Shown here piece after piece: positions 39,901-48,649 of a DNA stretch of 64,000 nt (position 1 is its first letter; each line of letters starts with the position of its first letter). The DNA comes from Actinophytocola sp035634895 (GTDB lineage Bacteria > Actinomycetota > Actinomycetes > Mycobacteriales > Pseudonocardiaceae). A model generated the notes under the pieces. The model did no database searches. It worked only from the letters and a program-made list of their open reading frames with translations, and was not told the DNA's origin. The translations under genes and the position numbers were made by a program. The stretch is taken from contig NZ_DASQCC010000216.1 in NCBI RefSeq assembly GCF_035634895.1, forward strand, positions 23,850-87,849. The letters are read 5' to 3'.

Positions 39901-41077
39901 GGAGCACGCCCCGGCCGGCGAGGTTGCGGAGGAGGTCGGCGATGCCGAAGGCCCAGGGTTCGCAGGTGTCGCTGGTGCGGATCCGGTTGACGAGGGCGCC
40001 GAGGGTGGGTGTCGAGACGGTGACGATGTCGTCGACGTGGTGGGTGAAGCCCTGGCCGTCCGCGTCGCGGTCCTGGATGGGGGCGAACATGGTGCCGAGG
40101 TAGAGGGCGGCGCCGTCCGGGTAGTGGTGGTGCGGGCCGAGGAGCTGGGCGACCAGGTCCTCGGGGTCGCGGCTGATCTGTGTCATGGAGGAGTCGCCGT
40201 CGAGGTGGTGGCCGTCGGCGCCGTCGACGGTGAGCGTGACGGTGGCCGTGCGGACGTCGTCGAGGCCGAAGCCCGGGTCGAACAGGCGGAGGAACGGGCC
40301 GACGGCGGCCGAGGCGTTGTTGTCCTTGGCCTTGGGGAGCAGGAGGGCCGAGCGCCCTTCGACATCCCGGAGGTTGACGTCATTGCCGAGGGTGGCCCCG
40401 ACGATCCGTCCCGTCGAGGCGACGGCGAGGACGACCTCGGGCTCCGGGTTGTTCCAGCGCGAGTCGGGGTGGATGCCGGCGTCGGTGGCGGTGCCGACGG
40501 CGGCGAGCACGGGTGCCTTGGTGAAGATCTCGGCGTCGGGGCCGATGCCGACCTCGAGGTACTGGCTCCACAGCCCCTGATCGATGAGCATCTTCTTGAG
40601 CTCGGCCGCCTCCGGTGAACCGGGCCGGAGATCGGCGAGGTCGCCGCCGAGGAGGGTGCCGATCCCGGCTCGGACGGCCGAGGCGCCACCCGCGTCCCCG
40701 CCGGTGCGCTCCTCGATGACGCGTTCGAGCATGGAGATGGCGAAGGTGACGCCGGCCGCCTTGATCACCTGGAGGTCGACGGGGGCGAGGAGCCAGGGCC
40801 GGGCCGGGTCGCGGGTATCGACGGGGGTGTTGGCGAGCAGCGCGTCGAGGTCGCCGAGATACTCGCCCGTCGCCACGCGCAGTGCTCCGGCGGGGTCTTC
40901 CGACTCACACAGGTCACGCACGGTGGGAAAGCCGGCGGTGACGTCGTGGACGCCGTCCTCCCGGACCGCGACCACCGAGGGGCCGCCGAGGTCGGGACGC
41001 CAGACTCGCCCGACGAGCGCGCCGGCCGCGCCGTCCTGGGGCAGGGTGCTGTGGGCGGAGGGTGGGAACTCAGGCAT
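39872..41077 (-). CDS. Fumarylacetoacetate hydrolase (FAH) family protein, sugar-acid type
   Basis: 401 aa from the ATG at 41077 with a GGGGGAG site. The C-terminal FAH domain has the metal ligands in the pattern QYLEVGIGPDAEIFTKAP, NNPEPEVVLAV and GNDVNLRDVEGRSALLLPKAKDNNAS. An N-terminal domain of about 110 residues makes it longer than simple FAH enzymes. This longer type includes 2-keto-3-deoxy sugar-acid dehydratases and diketo-deoxy-acid hydrolases. It lies about 4.5 kb from the fuconate-dehydratase cluster, which lacks a hydrolase for its last step, so it could fill that role; the link is inference. The last bases border the 219-bp repeats. Confidence 0.85.
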   Translation of the reverse strand: MPEFPPSAHSTLPQDGAAGALVGRVWRPDLGGPSVVAVREDGVHDVTAGFPTVRDLCESEDPAGALRVATGEYLGDLDALLANTPVDTRDPARPWLLAPVDLQVIKAAGVTFAISMLERVIEERTGGDAGGASAVRAGIGTLLGGDLADLRPGSPEAAELKKMLIDQGLWSQYLEVGIGPDAEIFTKAPVLAAVGTATDAGIHPDSRWNNPEPEVVLAVASTGRIVGATLGNDVNLRDVEGRSALLLPKAKDNNASAAVGPFLRLFDPGFGLDDVRTATVTLTVDGADGHHLDGDSSMTQISRDPEDLVAQLLGPHHHYPDGAALYLGTMFAPIQDRDADGQGFTHHVDDIVTVSTPTLGALVNRIRTSDTCEPWAFGIADLLRNLAGRGVLQGPAPGSGG

Positions 41078-41113
41078 CGTCACTCCCCCAGTGTGATCCA
41101 ACGGGAGGCCGCC

Positions 41114-41193
41114 GCGAGTCCCGCGTCCAAACACCGCGAGTCCCGCGTTCAAACACACCGAGTCCCGCGTTCGCGCACATCGAGTCCCGCGCG
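41114..41193. repeat. 22-bp tandem repeat array, locus B
   Basis: Units start at 41114, 41136, 41158 and 41180 (the last partial), again with a 22-bp period. The consensus GCGAGTCCCGCGTTC plus AAACAC matches locus A at 20850, in the same orientation. Unlike locus A this array lies between divergent gene starts (FAH at 41077, pullulanase at 41283), within the probable promoter region. Confidence 0.85.
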
Positions 41194-41282
41194 GCGCCGG
41201 TGACCGCCGATCGCCTGATTGACGGCGCCGGATCTGCCGGCAGAGTGTGTGTGGCCACCACCGCCCAGTGTCGGGAGTCGTG

Positions 41283-44255
41283 ATGAGGAAAAGGTTGCTG
41301 ACCGTTGTCGCCGCCCTGGTCACCCTGGCGCCGGTGGCACCAGCGGCGGCGGACGAACTGGTCATCACCGCGCCGGGGAGCTTCCAGAGCGAGCTGGGCT
41401 GTCCGGGTGACTGGGCGCCGGACTGCACGCTCTCCGAGCTGCGGGACCCGGACGGCGACGGCGTCTACACCTTCGCCACCACCGCCATCCCCGCCGGGCA
41501 GTACGAGACGAAGGTCGCCCACGGCCTGTCCTGGGCCGAGAACTACGGCGCGGGCGGCGTCCGCGACGGCGCCAACATCCCCTTCACCGTGACCGCCGAC
41601 GGGGACCGCACGACGTTCTCCTACGCGCTCGCCACCCACGTCCTCACCGTGTCCGCCGGGACCGCGCCGCCGGACCTGCGCTCCGCGCGCGCCCAGTGGC
41701 TGCGCCGCGACGTCATCGCCTTCGACGTCCCCCCGACCGCCACGACCTTCCGGCTCTACCACGCCCCTGCCGGCGGGCTGACCGTCACCGGCGACGGCGT
41801 CAGCGGCGAGTTCCTGCCCCTCGCGCTCGAACCCCTCCCGGCCGACCTCGCCAGGCAGTACCCGCACCTCGCCGGGTACGAGGCGCTCCGGGTGCCGCGT
41901 ACCGCGCTCAGGGACCTCCTCACCGGTCAGCTCGCCGTCGCCGCCTTCGACGCGGCCGGCCGGCTCGCCGACGTCACCGGCGTCCAGCTCCCCGGTGTGC
42001 TCGACGACGTCTACGCCGGCGCCGCCCGTGAGCGGCTCGGCCCGGTCTGGCGGGACGGGCAGCCCTCGCTCGCCCTCTGGGCGCCCACGGCCAAACGGGT
42101 CGAGCTCCTGCTCGGCGACCAACGCCTCCCCATGTCCCGCGACCGCGACGGTGTCTGGCACGCCCGGGGCGACCGCCGCTGGCACGACGCCCGCTACGCC
42201 TTCGTCGTCACCGTCTACGTTCCCGCGCTCGACCAGATCGTCACCAACGTCGTCACCGACCCGTACTCGCTCGGGCTCACCACCGACTCCGCGCGGTCCG
42301 TCCTCGCCGACCTCGACGATCCCGCGCTCGAACCGGCCGGCTGGGACCGGCTGCGCAAGCCGGCGCTCCCCCAGCCGGAGGACTCGACGATCTACGAGCT
42401 GCACGTCCGCGACTTCTCCATCACCGACGACACCGTGCCCGCCGCCCACCGCGGCACCTACCTCGCCTTCACCGATCGCGGCAGCGCCGGCATGCGGCAG
42501 CTGCGCGACCTCGCCGGCGCCGGGCTCAACACCGTGCATCTGCTGCCCACCAACGACATCGCGAGCATCGAGGAACGCAGGGACCAGCAGCAGACCCCGG
42601 GGTGCGACCTCGGGTCGTTCGGGCCGGCGGCCGAGGACCAGCAGGCCTGCGTCGAACCCGTCCGCGACACCGACGGCTTCAACTGGGGCTACGACCCGCT
42701 GCACTACACCACCCCGGAGGGCTCCTACAGCACCAACCCGGACGGCCCGGCCCGCACCCGCGAGTTCCGCCAGATGGTCGGCGCGCTCAACGACACCGGC
42801 CTGCGCGTGGTCATGGACGTCGTCTACAACCACACCCCGGCCGCCGGCCAGGACCCGAACTCCGTCCTGGACCGGATCGTCCCCGGCTACTACCAGCGGC
42901 TGTCGGCCACCGGCGCGGTCGAGAACTCGACCTGCTGCGCCAACACCGCCACCGAGCACCGCATGATGGGCAAGCTCGTGGTCGACTCGGTCGTCACCTG
43001 GGCCCGCGAGTACAAGGTGGACGGCTTCCGGTTCGACCTGATGGGCCACCAGCCCAAGGCGAACATCCTCGCGGTGCGCCAGGCGCTCGACAAGCTCACC
43101 CTCGCCAGGGACGGTGTGGACGGCAGGCGGGTCTACCTCTACGGCGAGGGCTGGAACTTCGGCGAGGTCGCGAACGACGCCCGGTTCGTGCAGGCCACCC
43201 AGCTCAACATGGCCGGCACCGGCGTCGGCACGTTCTCCGACCGGCTGCGCGACGCCGTGCGCGGCGGCGGCCCGTTCGACGACGACCCGAGGATCCAGGG
43301 CTTCGCGACCGGGCTGTACACCGACCCGAACGGCGACCCGGTGAACGGCACACCGGAACAGCAGCGGGCTCGCCTTCTGCTGTACCAGGACCAGATCAAG
43401 GTCGGCCTGACCGGCAACCTGCGCGACTACCGGTTCGTCGACCGCGAGGGCGCGCTCGTGTCCGGCGCGCAGGTCGACTACAACGGCCAGCCGGCCGGCT
43501 ACGCCGCCGATCCGGGCGAGACGATCACCTACGTCGACGCGCACGACAACGAGACGCTGTTCGACGTCGAGCAGTACAAGCTGCCGCGGGCGACCTCGAT
43601 GGCCGACCGGGTGCGGATGAACACGGTCGCGCTGGCCACCACCTGTCTGGGCCAGGGCCCGGCGTTCTGGCATGCGGGCAGCGACCTGCTGCGATCGAAG
43701 TCGTTGGACCGCAACAGCTACAACTCCGGCGACTGGTTCAACCGCGTCGACTGGACGGGCCGGGAGTCCACCTGGGGGTCCGGGCTGCCGCCGCGTGCCG
43801 ACAACGAGTCCAAATGGGACTACATGCGGCCGCTGCTGTCCGACCGGGCGCTCGAACCGCACGGGCCGGACATCCTGGCCGCGCACCGGCAGGCACTGGA
43901 CCTGCTGCGGATCAGGTACTCGTCACCGCTGTTCCGGCTCGGCTCCGCCGACGCGATCCAGCGGCGCGTGAGCTTCCCGGTCGGTGGGCCGAACCAGACG
44001 CCGGGCGTGATCGTCATGGCACTGGACGACCACGCGGGGCGCGACCTCGATCCGCGCTGGGCAGGCGTCGTGGTGGTGTTCAACGCAACCGACCAGCCCG
44101 CCACCCAGACGGTGCCGGCACTGGCCGGCGCCCACTACCGCCTGCATCCGGTACAGGCCAACGGATCCGATCCGGTGGTCCGCACCTCCTCGTACCGCGG
44201 TGACGGCACGTTCACCGTGCCGGCACGCACGGTGGCCGTGTTCGTCACGCGCTGA
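41283..44255 (+). CDS. Secreted pullulanase-type alpha-1,6-glucosidase (GH13)
   Basis: 990 aa from the ATG at 41283 (GGGAG site). The signal peptide is MRKRLLTVVAALVTLAPVAPAAADE. Residues 30-125 match the X25-type N-terminal domain of bacterial pullulanases (GSFQSELGCPGDWAPDCTLSEL...YETKVAHG). A CBM48-like domain follows (GPVWRDGQPSLALWAPTAKRVELLL). The GH13 barrel has DVVYNHT, nucleophile Asp585 in DGFRFDLMGH, acid Glu622 in YLYGEGWNFG and Asp755 in DAHDNETLFD. It debranches pullulan and starch alpha-1,6 links outside the cell. Confidence 0.95.
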   Translation: MRKRLLTVVAALVTLAPVAPAAADELVITAPGSFQSELGCPGDWAPDCTLSELRDPDGDGVYTFATTAIPAGQYETKVAHGLSWAENYGAGGVRDGANIPFTVTADGDRTTFSYALATHVLTVSAGTAPPDLRSARAQWLRRDVIAFDVPPTATTFRLYHAPAGGLTVTGDGVSGEFLPLALEPLPADLARQYPHLAGYEALRVPRTALRDLLTGQLAVAAFDAAGRLADVTGVQLPGVLDDVYAGAARERLGPVWRDGQPSLALWAPTAKRVELLLGDQRLPMSRDRDGVWHARGDRRWHDARYAFVVTVYVPALDQIVTNVVTDPYSLGLTTDSARSVLADLDDPALEPAGWDRLRKPALPQPEDSTIYELHVRDFSITDDTVPAAHRGTYLAFTDRGSAGMRQLRDLAGAGLNTVHLLPTNDIASIEERRDQQQTPGCDLGSFGPAAEDQQACVEPVRDTDGFNWGYDPLHYTTPEGSYSTNPDGPARTREFRQMVGALNDTGLRVVMDVVYNHTPAAGQDPNSVLDRIVPGYYQRLSATGAVENSTCCANTATEHRMMGKLVVDSVVTWAREYKVDGFRFDLMGHQPKANILAVRQALDKLTLARDGVDGRRVYLYGEGWNFGEVANDARFVQATQLNMAGTGVGTFSDRLRDAVRGGGPFDDDPRIQGFATGLYTDPNGDPVNGTPEQQRARLLLYQDQIKVGLTGNLRDYRFVDREGALVSGAQVDYNGQPAGYAADPGETITYVDAHDNETLFDVEQYKLPRATSMADRVRMNTVALATTCLGQGPAFWHAGSDLLRSKSLDRNSYNSGDWFNRVDWTGRESTWGSGLPPRADNESKWDYMRPLLSDRALEPHGPDILAAHRQALDLLRIRYSSPLFRLGSADAIQRRVSFPVGGPNQTPGVIVMALDDHAGRDLDPRWAGVVVVFNATDQPATQTVPALAGAHYRLHPVQANGSDPVVRTSSYRGDGTFTVPARTVAVFVTR

Positions 44256-44297
44256 GGGCCACCACGCCCGAGGCCGGCTCTCTCCACAGTGGACTCC

Positions 44298-45314
44298 CTA
44301 GTCCTGCTTGCGGCCGCTGGTGATCCGGGACAGCACGAGCGCGACGAGGATGATCGCGCCGTTGAGCGCGCCGATCCACTGCGCCGGCACGCCCGCGAGG
44401 GTGAGCACGTTCTGGATGAGGTACAGCAGCAGGATTCCGGTGAACGCGCCGAACACGGTGCCGCGGCCGCCGTTGAGGCTCACGCCGCCGATCACCGCCG
44501 CGGCGAACACCGTGAAGATCGCGCCGTTGCCCTGTGCGGCGGCCACCGAGGCCAGCCGGCCGGACAGCAGCAGGCCACCCAGGGCGGCAAGCAGGCTCGC
44601 CGTGACCAGCGCGCCGACGAGCACCCGGTCGGTCCGGATGCCGGCGGCCTTGGCCGCGTCGATGTTGCCGCCGATCGCGTACAGGGACCGCCCGACGCTC
44701 GTGAACCCGAGCACCACGACACCGGCCGCGAACAGCAGCAGGCACAGCCAGATCGACGCCGGCACACCGAACCACGTCGTGCTGCCCAGGTACATCATCG
44801 ACGGTGGGAGGTCGAAGAACGTCTGGCCGCCGCTGATACCGGTGAGCAGGCCACGCAGGACGATCAGCATGCCGAGCGTGACGATGAACCCGTTGAGCCC
44901 GAACCGGACGATCAGCATCGCGTTGATCACGCCGATCACGACGCCGACCGCGAGCGTCACGGGAATGGCCCAGCCCCCCGGCAGCAGTCCGAGCCCCTGG
45001 CCAGTGATGGTGAGATACGCGGCGATCCCGGGCGCGAGACCGAACGTCGACTCGAGCGACAGGTCCATCTTGCCGACCACGAGCACGATCGTCTGGGCCA
45101 GCACGAGCAGCGCGATCTCCGACATCGTCTGCAGGACGTTGATCAGGTTGTCGTAGCGCAGGAACACCGGGTTCACGAGCTGCCCGAGCACGCAGATCAC
45201 CACGATGGCCGGGATCAGCGCGAGGTCACGCAGCTTCGCGAGCGCGATGCGGCCGCCCCTGTCCGGCGGCGCGGACGGCGCGACCGGTGGCGCCATCTCG
45301 GTGGTCTCAGACAT
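44298..45314 (-). CDS. Sugar ABC transporter permease, RbsC/BPD_transp_2 type
   Basis: 338 aa from the ATG at 45314 (MSETTEM), overlapping the ATPase stop by eight bases. About eight to ten membrane segments are seen. The signature GRSLYAIGGNIDAAKAAGIRTDRVLV lies at the cytoplasmic EAA-equivalent loop, and FAAAVIGGVSLNGGRGTVFGAFTGILLL is the family-typical C-terminal stretch. With the RbsA-like ATPase and lipoprotein it forms a complete CUT2 importer for a monosaccharide. It is the last gene of the operon that starts at the fuconate dehydratase. Confidence 0.92.
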   Translation of the reverse strand: MSETTEMAPPVAPSAPPDRGGRIALAKLRDLALIPAIVVICVLGQLVNPVFLRYDNLINVLQTMSEIALLVLAQTIVLVVGKMDLSLESTFGLAPGIAAYLTITGQGLGLLPGGWAIPVTLAVGVVIGVINAMLIVRFGLNGFIVTLGMLIVLRGLLTGISGGQTFFDLPPSMMYLGSTTWFGVPASIWLCLLLFAAGVVVLGFTSVGRSLYAIGGNIDAAKAAGIRTDRVLVGALVTASLLAALGGLLLSGRLASVAAAQGNGAIFTVFAAAVIGGVSLNGGRGTVFGAFTGILLLYLIQNVLTLAGVPAQWIGALNGAIILVALVLSRITSGRKQD

Positions 45315-46809
45315 GCAGGTCCACTCCTTCCATGGCGGCCACCAGCTCGTGGTCCTGCCAGCCACGCGGGAACGAGGCGACGATCCGGCCCTGGAACATC
45401 ACCAGCACGCGGTCACAGCCACGCAGGTCGTCCAGCTCGTCGGAGGCGATCACCACCCCGGTCCCCCGGTCGGCGACGTCGGTGACCTTGCCGAGCAGGA
45501 ACTCCTTGGACCGCACGTCGACACCGGCCGTCGGGGTGATCAGCACCAGCAGGCGCGGGTCGTCGGCGAGTGCCCGCGCCATCACGACCTTCTGCTGGTT
45601 GCCGCCGGACAGGCCGGAAACCGGCAGGTCCGGTCCGGGCGTCTTGATCGCCAGGTTGTCGATCATCGTGCGGGCGACGGCGTCCCGCCGCGCGCCGCTG
45701 ACGAACCCGGCCGGCCCGATGCGGCGCGGGATCGAGAGCGTGGTGTTGTCCGCGATGGACATGTCGGCGACGAACCCCTGGTGGTGCCGGTCCTGGGGCA
45801 CGAACCCGGCTCCGGCGGCCAACGCCGATGGCACGTCGCCGGGACGCGGTACCCGGCCGCCGATCGAGACCGTGCCCGCGTCCGCCTTCCGCAGCCCGAC
45901 GATGGTCTCCGCGAGCTCCGCCTTGCCGCTGCCGCCCGCACCCGCGAGGCCGACGATCTCGCCTTCGGCCACGTCGAGATCGATGCCGGCGTAGTGGCCG
46001 GCGAGCGAGAGGCCGGCGAGCGTCAGTACCGACTCCTCGCCCGGCGTGCCGTGCCGGTCGGCGGCGGCCGCACCCGGGCGGGCCTCGCCGGTCATGGCGG
46101 CCACCAGGTCCGCCTTCGACAGCTCCGCGACCGGCGCCGTGACGATGTGCCTCGCGTCCCGGTACACCGTGACGGTGTCGCAGATCTCGTAGACCTCCTG
46201 CAGGTGGTGACTGATGAACAGGAAGGTCACGCCCTGCTCCTGCAGCCCGCGGACGCGGTCGAACAGCCGGCTGATCGCGCCCGCGTCGAGCTGCGCGGTC
46301 GGCTCGTCGAGGATGATGAACCGGGCGCCGAACGACAGCGCCCGCGCGATCTCGACGAACTGCCGGTCCTCGACGCCCAGCTCGCCCGCCGGCAGGCGCG
46401 GGTCGACCTCGACCGACCATTCGGCCAGCAGCCGCCTGGCCTCCTGCCGCAGCCGCCGCCAGCTGATCAGGCCGGTCGGGCCGCGCTGGTGCCGGTTGAG
46501 GAACAGGTTCTCCGCGACGGTCAGCTCCGGGATCACCGTGGACCGCTGGTAGACACACGCCACCCGGTGCCGCCAACCGTCCCGGTCGGACAGTCGCGGC
46601 GCGGGTTCCCCGCCGAACAGCACGGTGCCGGCGTCCGGCGCGTGCAGTCCGGTGAGGACGGAGACGAGCGTGGACTTGCCCGCGCCGTTGCGTCCGACGA
46701 GCGCGTGCGTCTGCCCGGGCAGGACGGCGAGGCCCACGTCGTCGAGCGCGACGGTGGAGCCGAAGCGCTTGGTGATCCCCAGCGCCTCGACCACCGGCGT
46801 GCCCGCCAT
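45307..46809 (-). CDS. Sugar ABC transporter ATP-binding protein, RbsA type (two ATPase domains)
   Basis: 500 aa if started at the ATG at 46809; an in-frame ATG at 46821 would overlap the previous gene by 11 bases and is possible. Domain 1 has a full Walker A (GRNGAGKSTL) and ILDEPTAQLD. Domain 2 has GAGGSGKAEL, in which the Ser/Thr after Lys is Ala, and the signature LSGGNQQKVVMARAL. One weakened site is normal for RbsA-like proteins. It powers uptake with the neighbouring permease and lipoprotein. Confidence 0.93.
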   Translation of the reverse strand: MAGTPVVEALGITKRFGSTVALDDVGLAVLPGQTHALVGRNGAGKSTLVSVLTGLHAPDAGTVLFGGEPAPRLSDRDGWRHRVACVYQRSTVIPELTVAENLFLNRHQRGPTGLISWRRLRQEARRLLAEWSVEVDPRLPAGELGVEDRQFVEIARALSFGARFIILDEPTAQLDAGAISRLFDRVRGLQEQGVTFLFISHHLQEVYEICDTVTVYRDARHIVTAPVAELSKADLVAAMTGEARPGAAAADRHGTPGEESVLTLAGLSLAGHYAGIDLDVAEGEIVGLAGAGGSGKAELAETIVGLRKADAGTVSIGGRVPRPGDVPSALAAGAGFVPQDRHHQGFVADMSIADNTTLSIPRRIGPAGFVSGARRDAVARTMIDNLAIKTPGPDLPVSGLSGGNQQKVVMARALADDPRLLVLITPTAGVDVRSKEFLLGKVTDVADRGTGVVIASDELDDLRGCDRVLVMFQGRIVASFPRGWQDHELVAAMEGVDLHV

Positions 46810-46810
46810 G

Positions 46811-47869
46811 TCAGTTCGCATCGCGGTTGTTGCCCCACAGCGACTTGTCGTCGTACTTGACGCTCTTGACGTCGCCGAACGTCGCGCCGTCGCTGGTCAC
46901 CAGCGGCGCGGACAGCTGGTCCTCCATGAGTCCCGGCCGGACCTGGATGATCGTGCTGTCGTGGTCGGTCGGGCCAGCCTTGTGCTTCTTCCCGGCGACG
47001 GCGTCCTTGATGTACTGCAGCGACCACTTCGCGTACAGGTCGGCGGGCTGGGAGACCGTGGCGTCGATGTTGCCGTCGGCGATCTTCTCGAGCTCCTCGG
47101 GGATGCCGTCGTTGGACACCACGAACACGTGCTTCGGGTCGTCCGGCGCCACGAGCAGGCCGCGCTGGCGCAGGATCTGCAGCGTGCCGGGCAGCGCAAA
47201 GCTCGACTGCATGTACACGCCCTTGATGTCCGGGTTCGCGGTCAGGTCGGTCTGCAGCTTCTGCGACGCGGTGTTGGCGTCCCAGTTCGTGGCCTCACCG
47301 AAGACCTCGATGCTCGGGAAGTCGTTCTTCATGCAGTCGTTGAACGCCTCGGTGCGGTCCCGGCCGTTGATCGACGCGAGGTCGCCCTGCAGCATCACGA
47401 CCTTGCCCTTGCCGCCGAGCTTGGCGCCGAGGAACTGGCACGCCTTCTCGCCGTACGCGCGGTTGTCGGCCCGCACGACCATGTAGACGTCGCCGTCCTC
47501 GGGCCGCGTGTCGACGCTGACGACCGGGATCTTCTTGCTGGCCAACTGCTTCAGCGCCGGCGCGATGGCCGCGGTGTCCTGCGGCGCCATCACGATTCCC
47601 TTGACGCCCTGGCTGATGAACGTCTGCACGTTCGAGGTGAGCGCGGCGACGTCGTTCTGGGAGTTGGTGGTCTTGAGGTCGAGCCCGAGTTCCTTGCCGA
47701 ACTTGGGCACGTAGCTGATGTAGGAGTTCCAGAAGTCGGTGTCCGACCGGGGGTAGTCGACGCCGATGGTGCCGCCGCCGGATCCGCTCGTCGAGGTGTT
47801 GCCACACGCGGCGAGTCCCGCCGCCGTCGATAACGCGATGAGGATCGCGCCAAGATCGCGGAATCGCAT
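46811..47869 (-). CDS. Sugar-binding lipoprotein, RbsB-like (periplasmic-binding type 1)
   Basis: 352 aa from the ATG at 47869 (AAGGAG site eight bases upstream). The lipobox is AAGLAACGN with lipidated Cys at about residue 22, followed by a Ser/Gly-rich linker. The fold is that of RbsB: DFWNSYISYVPKFGKELGLDLKTTNSQND, GIVMAPQDTAAIAP, IPVVSVDTRPEDGDVYMVVRADN, VVSNDGIPEELEKIADGNIDATVSQPADLYAKWSLQ. It captures a monosaccharide outside the membrane. The surrounding enzymes suggest L-fucose or a related 6-deoxyhexose or pentose; that specificity is inferred. Confidence 0.92.
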   Translation of the reverse strand: MRFRDLGAILIALSTAAGLAACGNTSTSGSGGGTIGVDYPRSDTDFWNSYISYVPKFGKELGLDLKTTNSQNDVAALTSNVQTFISQGVKGIVMAPQDTAAIAPALKQLASKKIPVVSVDTRPEDGDVYMVVRADNRAYGEKACQFLGAKLGGKGKVVMLQGDLASINGRDRTEAFNDCMKNDFPSIEVFGEATNWDANTASQKLQTDLTANPDIKGVYMQSSFALPGTLQILRQRGLLVAPDDPKHVFVVSNDGIPEELEKIADGNIDATVSQPADLYAKWSLQYIKDAVAGKKHKAGPTDHDSTIIQVRPGLMEDQLSAPLVTSDGATFGDVKSVKYDDKSLWGNNRDAN

Positions 47870-47923
47870 CCCGCACACTCCTTTGTGTTTGCTGTGAACT
47901 CGGGCCTGGAAACGTCGAGCGGA

Positions 47924-48649
47924 CTAGCGCCTGGGCCGCAGGTCGTGCATGCCGCCGTCGACGGCGAGCGAGGTGCCGGTGACGGCGCCGGCCGCGGGCG
48001 AGGCGAGGTAGGCGATGGCGGCCGCGACCTCGTCCGCGGTGACGAGCCGGCCGGTGGGCTGGCGGGCGGCGAGCGCGACCCGCTCGGCCGCCGGGTCGGC
48101 CGCGGCGTCGAGCAGCCGGCCCACCCAGGGCGTGTCGACGGTGCCGGGGTTGACGCAGTTGACGCGCACACCGTCGGCGAGCAGGTCCGTCGCCATGGCG
48201 CGGGTGAGCGCCAGCACCGCGCCCTTGGACGAGGAGTAGAGCGCCCGGTCCGGGAGGCCGACGACCGCGGCCACCGAGCAGGTGTTGACGATCGCGGCCC
48301 GGGCCGAACGGCGCAGGTACGGCAGCGCGGCCCGGGTGGTGCGGACGATGCCGAACACGTTGACCTCGAAGACGCGGCGCCACTCGTCGTCCGGGTTGTC
48401 CTCGACCGTGCCGGCCGCGCCGATGCCGGCGTTGTTGACGAGTACGTCGAGGCCGCCGAGCCGTTCGGCGGCCGACTCGACCGCGGCCCGCACCGACTCG
48501 TCGTCGGCCACGTCGGCCTTGACGCCGACCAGTGGCGCCGGCACGCCGGGTTCGAGGTCAAGGCAGGCCACCTGGGCGCCCTGACCGGCCAGCAGGGTCG
48601 CGGTCGCGAGGCCGATGCCGGAGGCGCCGCCGGTGATGATCACCTTCAT
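47924..48649 (-). CDS. SDR oxidoreductase, probable 2-keto-3-deoxy-L-fuconate dehydrogenase
   Basis: 241 aa. The cofactor motif TGGASGIG is at 6-13, followed by NNAGIG, catalytic Ser in NTCSVAA and the YSSSKG tetrad. An acidic residue after strand 2 (CLDLEPG) favours NAD+ over NADP+. The ATG overlaps the fuconate dehydratase stop by four bases. In the known oxidative fucose pathway this step turns 2-keto-3-deoxy-L-fuconate into the 2,4-diketo acid. The enzyme class is clear; the substrate rests on context. Confidence 0.87.
   Translation of the reverse strand: MKVIITGGASGIGLATATLLAGQGAQVACLDLEPGVPAPLVGVKADVADDESVRAAVESAAERLGGLDVLVNNAGIGAAGTVEDNPDDEWRRVFEVNVFGIVRTTRAALPYLRRSARAAIVNTCSVAAVVGLPDRALYSSSKGAVLALTRAMATDLLADGVRVNCVNPGTVDTPWVGRLLDAAADPAAERVALAARQPTGRLVTADEVAAAIAYLASPAAGAVTGTSLAVDGGMHDLRPRR

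Noticed and set aside
41078..43886. Very long open frame on the minus strand opposite the pullulanase
   Set aside because: It is an antisense shadow of high-GC third-position bias, with Arg/Gly/Val-rich low-complexity translation and no ribosome site.
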